A DNA stretch of 51,657 bases, from contig JAMYHX010000302.1 of NCBI GenBank assembly GCA_025529335.1, positions 1 to 51,657 on the forward strand, in the 5' to 3' direction. This stretch comes from Rhizopus sp. PT2906 (lineage: Eukaryota; Mucoromycota; Mucoromycetes; Mucorales; Rhizopodaceae). The notes under the pieces were generated by a model. It was given only the letters and a program-made list of their open reading frames with translations. It was not told the DNA's origin and did no database searches. This document shows, piece after piece, positions 31,363-43,304 of this stretch. Made by a program: the position numbers and the translations under genes. The first letter of the stretch is position 1. Each line of letters starts with the position of its first letter.

Positions 31363-32173
31363 GATAGGTTAAAGGAAAGGAAGTTGTAGTAGTATTAAAT
31401 AGTAGAAAGGGAGAGAAAGAGAAAGATAAAGTGCTTCCATAATGTGTTTGAGTGTGTATATAATATATATTTGGTCATTTTATAATAAAAAGGAGTAAAG
31501 GGGAGTAGTAGTGGTAGTAGTAGTAGTAGTAGTAGTAGTAGAACTCATATGATTGATACCAGTATTGTACATCTGGAACATTTGTCTCAATAATGATTTA
31601 ATGATTGCACATACATAAAATAATCGTACGTCATTCACTTGTATAGACTATACTTAGAGTGTTCCTTAATCTCGTGTCATTACATTCAATCTATTTTCAC
31701 TGTGTCTCTTTCTGTCTTTCTGTCTTCTCCTTTTACAAAGGTCATAAGGGTCATTGACTACGGAATTGATGTTGCTAAAGTGCTAAAAAAATTTTTAAGG
31801 GGTAAAAGAGACGATTATCTTGATCAAAGAATATCGATTTGTCAAGTTTAAAAGTATTCTTTTTTTAATGATTTGAAACATGGACAGAGAGAAAGCAAGA
31901 TGGAGGTCGGTCGATTCTTGGCGAACGTGGAATCTAGAATCCCACCATTCGGGTGATCCTTTAAATCAACCCAAGACCTGACGAACAGAAATGTCCATTT
32001 ACAGCTACCAATGATGGAATACTGTCTCAGGTCCCTTGATCTCTCTGTGAAAAATTTTCAATGGAAAAAAAAAAGTATAAATATGACAAGATGAAAGACA
32101 AAAGAACTCATCTTCATCACACTTTCCCTCCCTTCACTTAGTTATTAAACTACAACCCATTCCTTCATTTAAA
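31363..32173. other. Divergent upstream region, Boi-like gene / thaumatin-like gene
   Basis: 811 nt between two divergent starts. It contains GA-rich leader sequence near 31400, a GTA microsatellite at 31504-31541, and a likely TATA box TATAAATATG at 32076-32085, about 90 nt before the thaumatin-like start, followed by a C/T-rich leader. A reading frame at 31639-31851 is not supported. Confidence 0.5.
31504..31541. repeat. GTA microsatellite
   Basis: About twelve near-perfect GTA triplets (one GTG interruption) in the upstream region of the Boi-like gene. Confidence 0.9.
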
Positions 32174-32854
32174 ATGGTCGCTTACTCTACTCTCGTTTTC
32201 GCTCTTGCCCTTAATGCTTTGACCGCTTTGGCTGCTCCTACCGACTCTATTACAATCAATGTCAAGAACAGCTGCAAGAACTCAATTCAAGTTAATCAAC
32301 TCACTAATGACGCTGGTAACCCCAAGTCTGTTTCCGTAGCTGCTGGTAGCTCCACTACCATGTCCGTTCCTTCCGGCTGGGGTGGCCGCATCTGGGCCCG
32401 TGAAAGCTGCAGCGGTTCAAGCGACTGTCATCCTGGTGCTCCTGCTTCCTTGGCTGAATTCTTAATGAATGGTTCTGGAGGCAAGGATTACTATGATGTC
32501 TCTTTTGTTGATGGTTTCAACTTGCCAATCTCTATCTCTCCCAACGGTGGCAAATCTGATGGTCAATATGAATGCGGTGCTCCTGGCTGTTCATCCCTTC
32601 CTTCTTGCCCTAGCGAACTTCAAGACAAGGACAGCAATGGTAATGTCATTGGCTGCAAGTCTGCCTGTAGTGCATTTGGTACTGGTGAATACTGCTGTAC
32701 TGGTGACAGCGCTGCTCGTGGTACATGCAAGGCTACCAAGTATTCTGCACCTGTCAAGGAAGCATGCCCCAACGTCTACAGTTACGCTTATGATGACAGC
32801 ACCTCCATGTATGCCTGTTCACCATCTAGTGGCTACACTGTTACTTTCTGTTAA
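32174..32854 (+). CDS. Secreted thaumatin/osmotin-like protein
   Basis: 226 aa, single exon. The signal peptide MVAYSTLVFALALNALTALA is followed by APTDS. The mature part starts ITINVKNSCKNSIQV, as thaumatin-like proteins do, and contains WGGRIWARESC, the SFVDGFNLPISISP segment and QYECGAPGC. Fourteen cysteines in the whole protein fit several disulfides. The ending YACSPSSGYTVTFC is near the family's usual C-terminus. Family members bind or hydrolyse beta-glucans or act in the wall; the exact role is unknown. The TATA box and biased codons suggest good expression. Confidence 0.93.
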   Translation: MVAYSTLVFALALNALTALAAPTDSITINVKNSCKNSIQVNQLTNDAGNPKSVSVAAGSSTTMSVPSGWGGRIWARESCSGSSDCHPGAPASLAEFLMNGSGGKDYYDVSFVDGFNLPISISPNGGKSDGQYECGAPGCSSLPSCPSELQDKDSNGNVIGCKSACSAFGTGEYCCTGDSAARGTCKATKYSAPVKEACPNVYSYAYDDSTSMYACSPSSGYTVTFC

Positions 32855-33008
32855 GAAAACCCCTGTTAGAATAAAAAATAATTGAAAGCTGGTTCTTTCT
32901 CTTGCTTCTTTTTAAAATTTATACACACATTCTTTACTTGGATATGATATAAACCATACATTTCTCTTTCTTTTATCTTTTATTCTTTTATTTAAATTAC
33001 ACACCTTG

Positions 33009-33221
33009 ATGAATAATCATAAACAAGTCAAAAATGAAACTATTACTACTAAATCAAAAGGATATCGATATCTTACACTTTCTCTAAAGTTCTTTGGAAT
33101 CTTGTTAATCCTTGGCATCATTTTGTTATTCGCTTTTTTACCTAATTATTTACACAATAAATCAAATCAAGTCAACCATACCAACAATGATCCAACCAAT
33201 GCAAAACTACCTAATCATTGA
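33009..33221 (+). CDS. Small single-pass membrane protein
   Basis: 70 aa. A basic N-terminal segment (NNHKQVKNETITTKSKGYRY) precedes one strong hydrophobic span, FFGILLILGIILLFAFLP, and an Asn-rich tail. The positive charges before the span predict the N-terminus in the cytosol. It starts at the ATG at 33009, with a pyrimidine-rich leader. No family was recognised and no other gene competes for the space. Confidence 0.45.
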   Translation: MNNHKQVKNETITTKSKGYRYLTLSLKFFGILLILGIILLFAFLPNYLHNKSNQVNHTNNDPTNAKLPNH

Positions 33222-33349
33222 TTTATATATTTTATTGAATAAATACTTATTCTCGAGAAACACAAGGATAAAACATACATGTGAGCTAAAGAAGAAGAAG
33301 AAGAAGAAGCAGTTGTTGAGACTCCGGCTGTGTGTAGGCATTACACAAG

Positions 33350-33352
<3 letters not shown>

Positions 33353-33388
<36 letters not shown>
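33353..33388. repeat. Poly(T) tract (36 nt)
   Basis: An uninterrupted T run about 40 nt before the SPX transporter start, preceded by an AAG microsatellite. It may be a promoter-type dT element. Confidence 0.9.
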
Positions 33389-33426
33389 CTTATCTCTTTC
33401 TTTTTGTTTGTTATTATTCTGTATAA

Positions 33427-35968
33427 ATGAAGTTTTCTCATCAAATACAGTTTAATGCAGTGCCTGACTGGGCTGATTACTATTTACCGTAATATTATCA
33501 ACTCTTTTTTCTTTTTTTTTTACTGACGCCATTGACTCACAATAGATATTCTAACCTCAAAAAACAAATCTATCAAATCGAAAAGGATCGCATTACTACC
33601 AAAAACCGTCGCGCGTCATTAGATGAAGAAGCAGGAGAACGTACAGCGCTTATTGGTGAAGGTCAAACCGAGACTGATAACCAAATGTTTATTGACTCTT
33701 TAAACAAGTCTTTGGAAAAGATTACTAAGTTTTATGCAAAAAAGGAAACTGAGCTATATGATGAAATGGACAAGTTGATGGAAGATCTCGAACATGCTCA
33801 TCACGGCCAACATCAAGGCACACAGACTACTACGAGGGAACCTCAAAGTAACGTCAACCAGCTACCTCGACGTGAATCGAATGTGGAAGGTGATAGTTAT
33901 CTGCCGGCAACCGTCATTTCCAACAACCTATCAGATACCGATCCAGTATCACTGCACCATGATGACTTGCAGAGGCGCGTAATAGACATGTTTGTGCTAT
34001 TATCCGAGTTGAAATCGTTTGTGGCTCTTAATATGACGGCCTTTGCCAAGATATTAAAGAAGTATGATAAAATTACCAACAGCAATTTGAAGCGATACTA
34101 CATTTCCACTCATGTCATGCAATCATATCCCTTTCAGCCTGCGACCAAGGCAAGATTAAATGAACATATTCAGCAGACAGAAAAATCCTATGCTATCTTG
34201 GCAACTCAAAATGATTTGAATTTAGCAATCGAGGATCTTAAGACGCACTTGCGAGAACATATCGTCTGGGAGAGAAATACCGTATGGAGAGACTTGATCG
34301 GACAAGAACGACGAACACAGTCCGTAGGCGTCAAGCCTGCAACTGTGCCCACACCGTTTGGAACACTTCGACTGTCACGAGAACAGATAACGAGCTATCT
34401 CTATCTGGCCGCGTGCCTTGTCGTATTTATCGTCTTGCTCAAGGTCAATATATTTGATACCATAGAACAAAATAGATGTTTAGCCATTCTTGTATTCGCA
34501 AGTTTGCTCTGGGCTGGTGAGGTAGGTGTTTCTTTAAAGGAAAAATATAACCTCGTGATTGATTTAAAGAAACGTTAGGTGATGCCCCTGTTTGTAACCG
34601 CTTTGCTGGTGCCACTCCTGGTCATCACACTGCGTGTCATGCGTTCAGATGACGATCAGCACACTCGTCTTTCTGCCCCTGACGCAACCAAGCGTGTCTT
34701 TGGTGCCATGTTTTCTCCAGTGATCATGCTGCTCTTGGGTGGATTTGCTATTGCTGGCGCTCTTAGCAAGTTTGGCATTGCCAAGTCCATGGCAACCTTT
34801 GTACTCTCCAAGGCAGGTACAAGACCAAACAGGGTGCTTATCGTCAGTATGCTTGTAGCTACCGTGGCTAGTATGTGGATCAGTAATGTGGCTGCTCCCG
34901 TCCTTTGCTTCTCACTTATCCAGGTAATGATTACAATAAGCAAAAACCATGGAATGAGAGTATTAACAATTGACTGCTCTTAGCCAATTCTTCGTACATT
35001 ACCTGCTGATTCCAAATTTGCACCTTGCTTGATCATTGGTATCGCTTTAGCCTCTAATTTGGGTGGTATGGCATCCCCTATCTCATCTCCTCAAAACATT
35101 ATTGCGATTCAAAACATGAACCCTGCTCCTTCCTGGTTAGAATGGTTTACCATTTCGATTCCCCTTTGCATCCTTGGCAACTTTACCATTTGGCTCTGGT
35201 TACTTTGGAACTACAAGCCAGAACGTCAGACACCCCAGATTCATACCATCCGACCCAGCACAGATCCAATCACACTCACTCAAATCTACGTTATCCTAGT
35301 GACTCTCTTGACGATCGTCCTTTGGTGTCTTGCACACACATACGAGTCTGTATTTGGTGACATGGGCGTGATTGCAATTCTACCATTGATTGCCTTTTTT
35401 GGCACGGGTTTGCTCACAAAGGATGACTTTAACAGTTTTCTATGGAACGTTATTGTGTTGGCCATGGGTGGTATTGCTCTCGGTAAAGCAGTTGAAAGTT
35501 CTGGCCTGCTCAAGACGATCGCTTCTCAAATACAAACACTCGTCGCTGGCATGTCTGCGATCCAAGTGCTCTTTGTCTTTAGCTGTCTCGTCTTGGTGAT
35601 TGCCACTTTCATTAGTCACACAGTTGCTGCACTCATCGTTTTGCCTATTGTCGCTGAAGTTGGATCTCAATTGGCCGATCCTCAACCAAGGATGCTTGTG
35701 ATGGTATGTGCTGCATATATATATATATATATGACTTTGATCTGTATACTAACCACTAAATTAGGGTACTGCCTTTGTTTGTTCAGCAGCTATGGGATTG
35801 CCTGTATCAGGATTCCCCAACATGAACGCGATTTCACAAGAAAATGAGCTTGGAATGCCTTATTTGAGAACCAAAGACTTTTTGCTTAATGGTATACCTT
35901 CCAGTGTCTTTGCTACTTTACTCATCACTACTGTTGGGTATGGCATCATGTCCCTTATTGGATTTTAG
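33427..35968 (+). CDS. SPX-domain low-affinity phosphate transporter (Pho87/Pho90 type)
   Basis: Plasma-membrane phosphate transporter of the divalent-anion:sodium symporter (SLC13/DASS) class with an N-terminal SPX domain that senses inositol pyrophosphates. Exons 33427-33488, 33546-34521, 34579-34923, 34984-35703 and 35765-35968 give 768 aa. The SPX part starts MKFSHQIQFNAVPDWADYYL and includes YSNLKKQIYQIEKD and FVALNMTAFAKILKKYDKIT. Membrane spans start at ITSYLYLAACLVVFIVLLKV. ASNLGGMASPISSPQNIIA is the SNT-like DASS signature, and FISHTVAALIVLPI its second half. It is tail-to-tail with REX4, stops about 85 nt apart. Confidence 0.95.
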
Positions 35969-36053
35969 CATTATTATAGACATACATATATATATATATA
36001 TATAAATCAACCATTAGCTTTTTAGCAATGCAATGTAAAAAGTGTGTTTATTG

Positions 36054-37327
36054 TTAATCACTATCACTGCCACTGCTACCATCTGAACCGTCTTCTTCTA
36101 TCCTATCTTGTTTGATGACTGTTATTTCTTCCTTTATGGACACTTTCTTTTTTCTAATCTTTGACTTTTCTTCCTTTTCTTGAATCTTTTTCATAATAAG
36201 CCCACTACGAGCACCAAATGATTTTTCCCATTCTGCCTTTACACTTTTATATAACTCTATAGTAAATCTAGCGTCTTCGATCTGAAAATAGTTAGTTTAT
36301 GTTTCTGCCCTTTAGTTTTACTTACAGATGAGTGACTTCCTGACTGAATAGAGATACCCAGCACTTCTTTAACCAACATCTTCAAACCAGGAGTTCTACC
36401 CTTTGCCAATTTACGAAATGGTTTATAACGAGATGTATCACGTATTAATAAGGTAGGATGTGAGAGCATCAAAACCTTGAGATCGTTGTGCACGGCGTGT
36501 CCGACAAGAATACGATTTTTAATGATCGCTGCTACCTTTTCTTGTGCTTCCTTAAATGTGATTGCTAGCTTATACTCGTTATTTATTTTTAAAATCAATA
36601 AATCTCCTTCTTACCTTTATCACTTTCCAAGTGTTTAGGTTCAATACCACTCACATGTGTACGATAGTCTGTCACTTTTTCCAAAGGCTTCACATAAGCA
36701 TCCAGTAAGACAGCACCATTAAAGTTAACAATAGTTACTCTGGCTAATGCAGAGTCCTCGCCATCAGGTCCAACACCCACCATTTCACAATCGATCGCTA
36801 CGTATTTACCAAGTCTATACAGGTTATTTAGCATCGTATTTATCTCTTTTCTTAACTTTCTCTTACTTTGTGTCTGCTATATCCATTTTATCTACTAGTC
36901 TCTGCTTATCTAATGCCTTGCTATTTTTGTCTCCATACACGTCTTTTAATATTTTATCATCAATGTCGTCACCAAACCATAGTTCGTCTTTTTTGGGTAT
37001 CTGGATCTTTTGTTCCTTTTCTTTCTTTGAATTCTTTAATTTTCTAATTAAAAGCTAATCAATCGATCGTCCTTCTTTTTTAATGCTTCACTCACTCTAA
37101 TTTCTGCTTCTTGTTTCCTTTATAATTTGGACTTATTTCGAAATCGTCTGTCTTTCTCTTTTTCTTTGTTTGTCCATCTTTGGGAGCGATTGCCTAAAGA
37201 AAAAAGTGAGTCATTGTGTGCATCCAAGTAGTTCTTTCATTGTCATTACCGGCAAAAGCTTCTTCCAGTTTGAAGAAGGAGCTGTGGTTATTGGTAGCTT
37301 CTTTGTCTTGTTTCCACCCTTTGTCAT
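36054..37327 (-). CDS. REX4: RNA exonuclease 4 (DEDDh family)
   Basis: 3'-5' exonuclease linked to pre-rRNA processing. It starts MTKGGNKTKKLPITTAPSSN with a lysine-rich nuclear/nucleolar N-terminus, then KKDELWFGDDIDDKI. The exonuclease domain has YVAIDCEMVGVGPDG (Exo I, D-x-E), LVGHAVHNDLKVL (Exo II) and a short last exon starting IEDARFTIELY (Exo III with the final Asp; the His of DEDDh lies in SGSHSS just before). The C-terminus is highly charged and ends in a Ser/Asp tail. Five or more exons. Confidence 0.93.
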
Positions 37328-37515
37328 GATCACTACAGAGAAAAAAAAAAAAGAAAGAAAAAGAAAAAGGAGAGAAAAAAAGAGAGAGTAAAGCAGTGTC
37401 TGTGGCTTGTCATTACTGATGGTTTCCTATTTTGGAAAATCAAAACCAAATATTATGCAAGCTCTATAGCCTTTCTTTTTTTTTTCTCTTTCTTTCTTTT
37501 TTCCAGTGTCAAACA

Positions 37516-38999
37516 ATGTTTTCGGCGTCAGTCTCTTTATGTGTAGCCCTTGGTTTGTTTATTTATTTTCATATCCAGAAGAGCAGCGTCAACGAAGCCT
37601 GGGATAAACGCGTTAATGACTCGCTTGATGATTGGATATCCAAGCAGAGGCATATAAGCTTTCAAGGTATTCTTAACAATATCAATCCACCAGGAACACC
37701 TGCTGGCTTCCTTGCCGCGTCTTTATCAACCTATCATCCGGACTATTACTATACATGGACGAGAGATGCAGCTCTCGTAGCTAGAGTGCTCTCGCATTTA
37801 CCTGGAACAGAGGATAATTTACTGATAGACTATGTCAATTTCCAGATTCATACACAGGGCACACCTACTGTTTGCAACTGCTTGGGTGAGCCCAAATTCA
37901 ATCCGGATGGTTCAGGCTTTTCAGGCTCTTGGGGTAGACCACAGAATGATGGGCCGGCTGAACGAGCGATTACGTTTATGAGAATAGCAGATAGATTCAA
38001 AGGAAGACATGACAGCTATATCAATCATACCATTGTCCCTGCTCTCGAAAAGGACCTTGATTACATTGCCCGTACATGGGAACAGTCATGCTTTGATTTA
38101 TGGGAAGAAGTAGACGGTATCCACTTTTATACCCTGATGGCCATACGTAGAGCTCTCTTGGATGGTGCCAACTTTCTCGGCGTCAACGAGTATCAAACGG
38201 TTGCTGCCAAGGTCCAAAAACGACTTGATGTATCCTTTTGGTCATCAAAGAAAAACTATATCCAAGTGACACATGACGCACGTTCGGGAGTAAGCAAGCC
38301 GTCTGGTCTTGATGTCTCTGTCTTGTTAGCAGCCAATATGTTTTCTACTGACGATGGTAAAATACACATATAGAAAGATCTTTAAGTGAACATACATCAT
38401 TTTCTTACACCTTTGATCACATAGGTTTTTTTACCCCAGGTTCAGATAAGGTTGGGGTTGTTTGTTTTTTATTTATACACAAATTAACTCGTAGTATATA
38501 GATTTTAGCTACAGCAGCAGCTATCGAAGCAGCCTTTTTGCATGAATATCCAATCAATCAAAACCTGAGCCCAGATTTAGGCACTGCCATCGGTCGGTAT
38601 CCTGAAGATGTCTATGATGGCTATGGTCTGTCTATTGCCAATCCATGGTTTTTAGCTACAGCTGCCTATGCTGAACTTTATTACCTTGCAACGAATGAAT
38701 GGAAGCAGACAGGATTAACAATCAATCAGATCAACAAGCCTTTCTTCCAGCGCCTTGTTCACTTTAATGAAGGTTTCTATAGTGCTCATAGTGACGAATT
38801 AGAGCAAATTGTTGCCAATGTGTCGTCCGAAGCAGATAAATTCTTGGCCACGATTCAATACCATCAACACCGAAACGGATCGATGTCTGAACAATTCAGT
38901 CGTTACAACGGATACATGCAAGGCGCAAGAGATCTAACCTGGTCTCATGCAGCGTTCATATCTGCTATACAAGCAAGAGAATCAGACCCTATATTGTAA
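37516..38999 (+). CDS. Glucoamylase, glycoside hydrolase family 15
   Basis: Exo-acting glucan 1,4-alpha-glucosidase. Exons 37516-38356, 38425-38450 and 38502-38999 give 454 aa. The second exon is only 26 nt (GFFTPGSDK). Family features: TPAGFLAASLSTYHPDYYYT with WTRDAALVARV, the GEPKFNPDGSGFSGSWGRPQ block, NDGPAERAITFMRI, SCFDLWEEVDGIHFYTL with the catalytic acid Glu pair, and GYMQGARDLTWSHAAFISA with the catalytic base region. No starch-binding domain is present. The N-terminus MFSASVSLCVALGLFIYFHI may be a signal anchor rather than a cleaved signal peptide, which would leave the enzyme membrane-attached. Confidence 0.95.
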
Positions 39000-39162
39000 T
39001 CATACATTTATAATACATATTCCCCCCAGGGGAGCGTATGACGAAACCCAAAAAAAAGGAGAATGCATCAAATACATAAGGGGTGCTTGTAGTGCATTTT
39101 ATTTATGTTTGTCTCTCTTCTCCTTCTTTGTTCCTTTCTTTCTTTTCTTACCTTAATTCATC

Positions 39163-40095
39163 ATGAGTTTGTCAATTGCTGATGTTTTTGAAGATTATAT
39201 TGAAAGTAAACAAAACTGGGAAACAAGATAAAACTCAGTTTTAAAACCACAAAAATAGGTTTACAGAATCTCCCTTTCGAAGTAGACCAAAACATGCAGG
39301 AATTACGAAGGATGGATGACGACTTACAAAGTAAGGACACCTTTATAAGTTTTAACATTGGAACTGATAAAAAACTAAAGAATACAGAGAAGAATATCTA
39401 AAGAGCAAGAGATTATACATGAAACAGTGTCGATCATCCTCAAACTCTATCAATTTAGCGCCAGCTCGATTGCAGTTGGAACATGAATTCAAGACAGCAA
39501 TGCAGAAGCAAGATCAGAAAATTGAATTGGCGATGAAAATGTATGATCTTGTATCACGGCATATCGAACGACTTGATTCGCAAGTATTAAAGACAGGCAT
39601 CAGTGAGGCAGATTGGGTACGAACGAGTGCTGTCAGAAAAGGCCCTTTAAGTCATAAGAAAAGGTCATTGACGATGACCCTGATGGACGGGCCAAGGAAG
39701 AGGTACACTGTTTATCTGTAAGATAAAAGCTAACCAATTGAATAGATTTCATCATTCTTCTCGACCAAGTCCTTCCGTCTTGGGCCATTCCGCAATGAGA
39801 AATGAGGTCGACGTCGATCCAAATGAACCCGTTTACTGTTATTGCAACCAAATCTCGTTTGGCGATATGATTGCCTGTGATGGTGAAAATGTAAGATACA
39901 TAAAGTCGTTATGTTTTGTTACTCATTATTCTCAAGTGTGCCAGAGAATGGTTTCATTATGCCTGCGTTGGCTTTGTAGAACCACCTGCAGGCAAATGGT
40001 ACTGTGAAGACTGTAAAGCAAAGCAATATCAGTACAACAACAGTAGTAGCAGCAGCAGTAGTGGTAGTGATCACAATTCTAGTGATGAAGAATAG
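39163..40095 (+). CDS. ING-family chromatin reader with PHD finger
   Basis: Subunit of histone acetyltransferase or deacetylase complexes that binds H3K4me3. The start is MSLSIADVFEDYIE, spliced to SLQNLPFEVDQNMQELRRMD and KYREEYLKSKRLYM, the ING N-terminal helices. The C-terminal PHD finger reads PVYCYCNQISFGDMIACDGE / NCAREWFHYACVGF / GKWYCEDCK, with the C4HC3 zinc ligands complete and the aromatic cage Tyr and Trp present. It ends in a Ser/Asp/Glu tail. Six exons with GT-AG introns; the third exon uses acceptor CTAAAG. Convergent with the amidase gene, stops 67 nt apart. Confidence 0.93.
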
Positions 40096-40162
40096 ATATA
40101 TGTACATAGAGTACCTTTTTCTTTTAATATACGCATATAAATATTCTATACATTAATATTCA

Positions 40163-42027
40163 TTATAAAAGATAATCTCCAAACCAATGGGCTTCAGGTC
40201 TTTTTCTGTCAATACCGGGCATGTTTTCAATCGTCTTTGCAATTCTACAAAGCAAGGCTTCGTTCCACCAAGATGCCATGAATTGAAGACCGATAGGCAA
40301 ATCGTCATGGTAACCAGCAGGTACGCTTACGGCTGGGATACCTGTAAAATTGGCCAAGGTGGTATATACCATGGACAGTTTTGTCAAGTTTGTATTCGAG
40401 ATGCCATAGCGCATAGCCTCTTTAGGGATTTCAGGAGATAGCATTGGGGTTGTAGGTGTCAAGATTAAATCAATCTTTTGATCTTTGAACAATTTGGCCA
40501 TATGCTTCATCATTCGAGTACGCATTCGTTGAGCCAAGATGTAGTCTCTTCCTTCTAATACACTTGCGACACCACATAATATTCTAGTGTACGGAAGAAA
40601 ATAATTACGCTTGTGAAAGTATTTAGAGGCAAAAGTATACATTTCACTTGATATAGTAATTATATGGGCTGCACTAGTTTGTTAATAATATGAAAGAATA
40701 AATGTCGTTTTTTACCTGTCTCAGCACGCTCCAAATCTGGTATATCAACTTCAACGATATTTGCGCCCAATTGTTTCAAATATCCTTTGACCTTATCCAT
40801 TCTTTCCAAAATAGCAGGTTCAGTAATAAATCTGTTCCAGTCAGGCACGACAGCGATCGTGAGACCTGATAGGTCGTTAAACTTGTCATAGTCTTTAAGA
40901 TCGACACCTGGCTGACTGAATGTATTGGGATCATTAGAGTCTGGCCCAGCAATAATACTGTATGTAAGCGTCATATCATCTGCGGTTGCAGCGATAGGAC
41001 CATAGGCTCCTATGGAAGGATCTTGTGTTGAACCACCAAATGAGGAAACACGACTCCATGTTGTCTTTAGACCATATAGACCACAGAATGCAGATGGGAT
41101 TCTGACAGATCCGCCTCCATCAGTACCAATGGTGACTGGAAACAGTCCACCTGAGACAGATCCACTGCTACCACCGCTAGAACCACCACAAGAGTGATAA
41201 GTAGATTTGTGAGGATTCTTTGGTACACCCGTATTAGGGTTCACACTAAATGTATCCCAACCGAGCTCATTCATGACTGTGCTTCCAACGACAATAGCAC
41301 CTGCATTTTTCAATCTGGAGACGATAGTTGAGTCCTGTGAGGCGGGGTTGTCGTCATTGATGAAGCAAGTACCCACTTTAGTTTCTAATCCTTGTATGTC
41401 CAACTCTTCCTTGACAGCAACAAATACACCATCGAGCTGACTCAAAGGTTTCTTCTCCTTATATCTTCTAGTCGATTCCTCAGCTTGTTGCATTATATCC
41501 TTGGTCAAGAATCGGACCCAATTTAGGTCCTTACTCTGTTCTATCTTGACAAGCAGACGTTCAGCAACTTCTGTCGGCGTAGTTTTAAATTCAGTGTAAG
41601 CTTTGTGAAAATCCCAGAAAGATAAGAATTGTGATACACTTTTATTTGCGGCATTCAGATAAAACGATGGCTATACGCACATAGAAATTCACATTTAGTC
41701 ATGCCAATTATCCGCCTTGTGGGAAAATAATAATAATAATAATACTTGCCTCATTTAATTCTGTATGATATACTTCATCTAAAGGAAGAGGTGTCATGGT
41801 TGGATGGTCATCTATGTCATCCTTATCCCTCAAGCTGAGTACACCAGTATCACTAGCGAGCTTTTTATTTAAAAAGGGGGCATATTCCACAGCATTTGCA
41901 GCTGCTACTATAGACCAACCATATAATATTGGATGTCTGCGCCCTATTATGTCCTTTATATATAAAATGAGTCCTTTATAAATATGCATAATTAAAGTAA
42001 GTGCTCACTTACGACGTGTTTGTCCAT
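40163..42027 (-). CDS. Amidase-signature family hydrolase
   Basis: Ser-cisSer-Lys amidase (fatty-acid-amide-hydrolase-like or general amidase; substrate unknown). A five-codon first exon (MDKHV, 42013-42027) precedes DIIGRRHPILYGWSIVAAAN. Catalytic core: Lys in GVFVAVKEELDI, the Gly/Ser-rich signature HSCGGSSGGSSGSVSGG, and TIGTDGGGSVRIPSAFCGLY with the nucleophile serine region. The C-terminal half contains LILTPTTPMLSPEIP and FTGIPAVSVPAGYHDDLPIG, followed by LQFMASWWNE. No signal peptide is seen. Exons are in phase throughout. Confidence 0.93.
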
Positions 42028-42335
42028 AAAAAAAAAATATAGGGGAAAAAAAAGGAAGAAATTTTGTAACTGATTACTCCGCATAACATTCGCATTTTAG
42101 CTTCAGTAAACAAACTTTTTTAGGACATCATTAATATAGTAAATTGTCAAATAGAAATCATATTTTTGAACCATTATCTGAGAAACTAAATAGAGCGCCT
42201 TGAGTATATAAAGCGATAACTTTGGCGGATTATTATAATTTAGTCTTTACATTTGACAATTGTCCAACACAAATCAAACACACACACATGCTGTAAACAA
42301 CAATGGGAGGCTTTATTTGAACAGAGGCTCTGCAT
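42028..42335. other. Intergenic, no gene seen
   Basis: Upstream region of the amidase gene and 3' flank of the small basic protein gene. It contains a CACA-rich stretch near 42280. A plus-strand frame at 42260-42448 overlaps the minus gene and has no support. Confidence 0.5.
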
Positions 42336-42662
42336 TTAAGCAACATCTTCAGGGATTGTTTCCAATTGACGAAGATAAATGGGTAAAGATGCTCTTCTCT
42401 GTCTGTTTATTTTTGGTCTCTCTGTTGATGATTGAGTCATGGATATAGTACGTTTATGTCTTATATCAGGATGCATAGACAAGGCATTTCCAATACATTG
42501 ACTTAATAAATCATGAGATACTCCTTCTTCTGTTTCCTTGGGTTGTCTCTTTTTTATGCTGCTCAAGGGCCAATGTAAACATAGATAGTTTTTTTTCTTT
42601 CTTCTCTCTTCTATATCGTCTTTTTTCTTGCTTCTAAATGATAAAAAATCTTTTAGACGCAT
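42336..42662 (-). CDS. Small basic protein with phospho-site-like motif
   Basis: 108 aa from ATG at 42662, preceded by a GA/CT-rich leader (42680-42770) typical of a transcribed gene. It is basic: MRLKDFLSFRSKKKDD then a run of Lys/Arg. The middle has EGVSHDLLSQCIGNALSMHP. The end has QRRASLPIYLRQLETIPEDVA, where RRASLP fits a kinase or 14-3-3 site. Function unknown; no homologous family was recognised. No introns needed. Confidence 0.5.
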   Translation of the reverse strand: MRLKDFLSFRSKKKDDIEERRKKKNYLCLHWPLSSIKKRQPKETEEGVSHDLLSQCIGNALSMHPDIRHKRTISMTQSSTERPKINRQRRASLPIYLRQLETIPEDVA

Positions 42663-42902
42663 AAATAGCAAGAGAGTGAAAAAAAAAGAGAGAGAGAGAG
42701 AAAAGAGTTGTCATCCGTTATTGTCTCTCCCTTTTGTGTGTGTGTGTGAGTGTCTGTGTGCCTCTCTCTCTTTCTCTGCGCGTGCGTGATCCTTGCTTTT
42801 TTATGTCACATTCAAAGACCGATAATCAAAGACTTCATATTCAGCGATTATGATTTATCTCTTTAACAGCACTGTTTTTTATTATCACAAACCAACACCT
42901 GG

Positions 42903-43190
42903 TTAAAAAGGGCGCTGAATCCAACTTGCTATTTGTACACCATTGTTGCCCGTAACAAAACTACAAACAAGGGTGCTCTTGTCTGCTTCTTCATTACTAA
43001 CAGAGAAGTAACGCCTGTCCTGGTCAAGTAGCTCAACTGGATCAAGGAAAATACCAACGCCAATCTCCAAAGAATCATAATTGATTGTAGTGCGACCAAA
43101 ATTGAGGCTTTGAGACAGGCGTTTCTGGCCAGGTTGACATTTTTCTGTGTCATTGGCACATAAAGCGTGCTTGAGAAAAGCATCTGACAA
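42903..43190 (-). pseudogene. Orphan 3' exon of an unrecognised gene
   Basis: An open stretch beginning right after a plausible acceptor (TTACATCAG) and reading LSDAFLKHALCANDTEKCQP, then SLNFGRTTINYDSLEIGVGI, and ending GNNGVQIASWIQRPF and a stop. There is no ATG and no upstream exon: the sequence before it is replaced by a Tc1-like remnant. It looks like the last exon of a gene truncated at its 5' side. Confidence 0.4.
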
Positions 43191-43304
43191 CTGATGTAAG
43201 TTATTTGTTACTCACTTAATTACTAGGTTAGACATGAAAATACAAAATATGATTTCCCCTCCCTCCCTTTCCCATCTTTTACCTTCGCTTAAAGAAGATC
43301 ATCT

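Noticed and set aside
32469..32885. Plus-strand frame inside the thaumatin-like gene
   Set aside because: Overlapping alternative frame of a well-supported single-exon gene.
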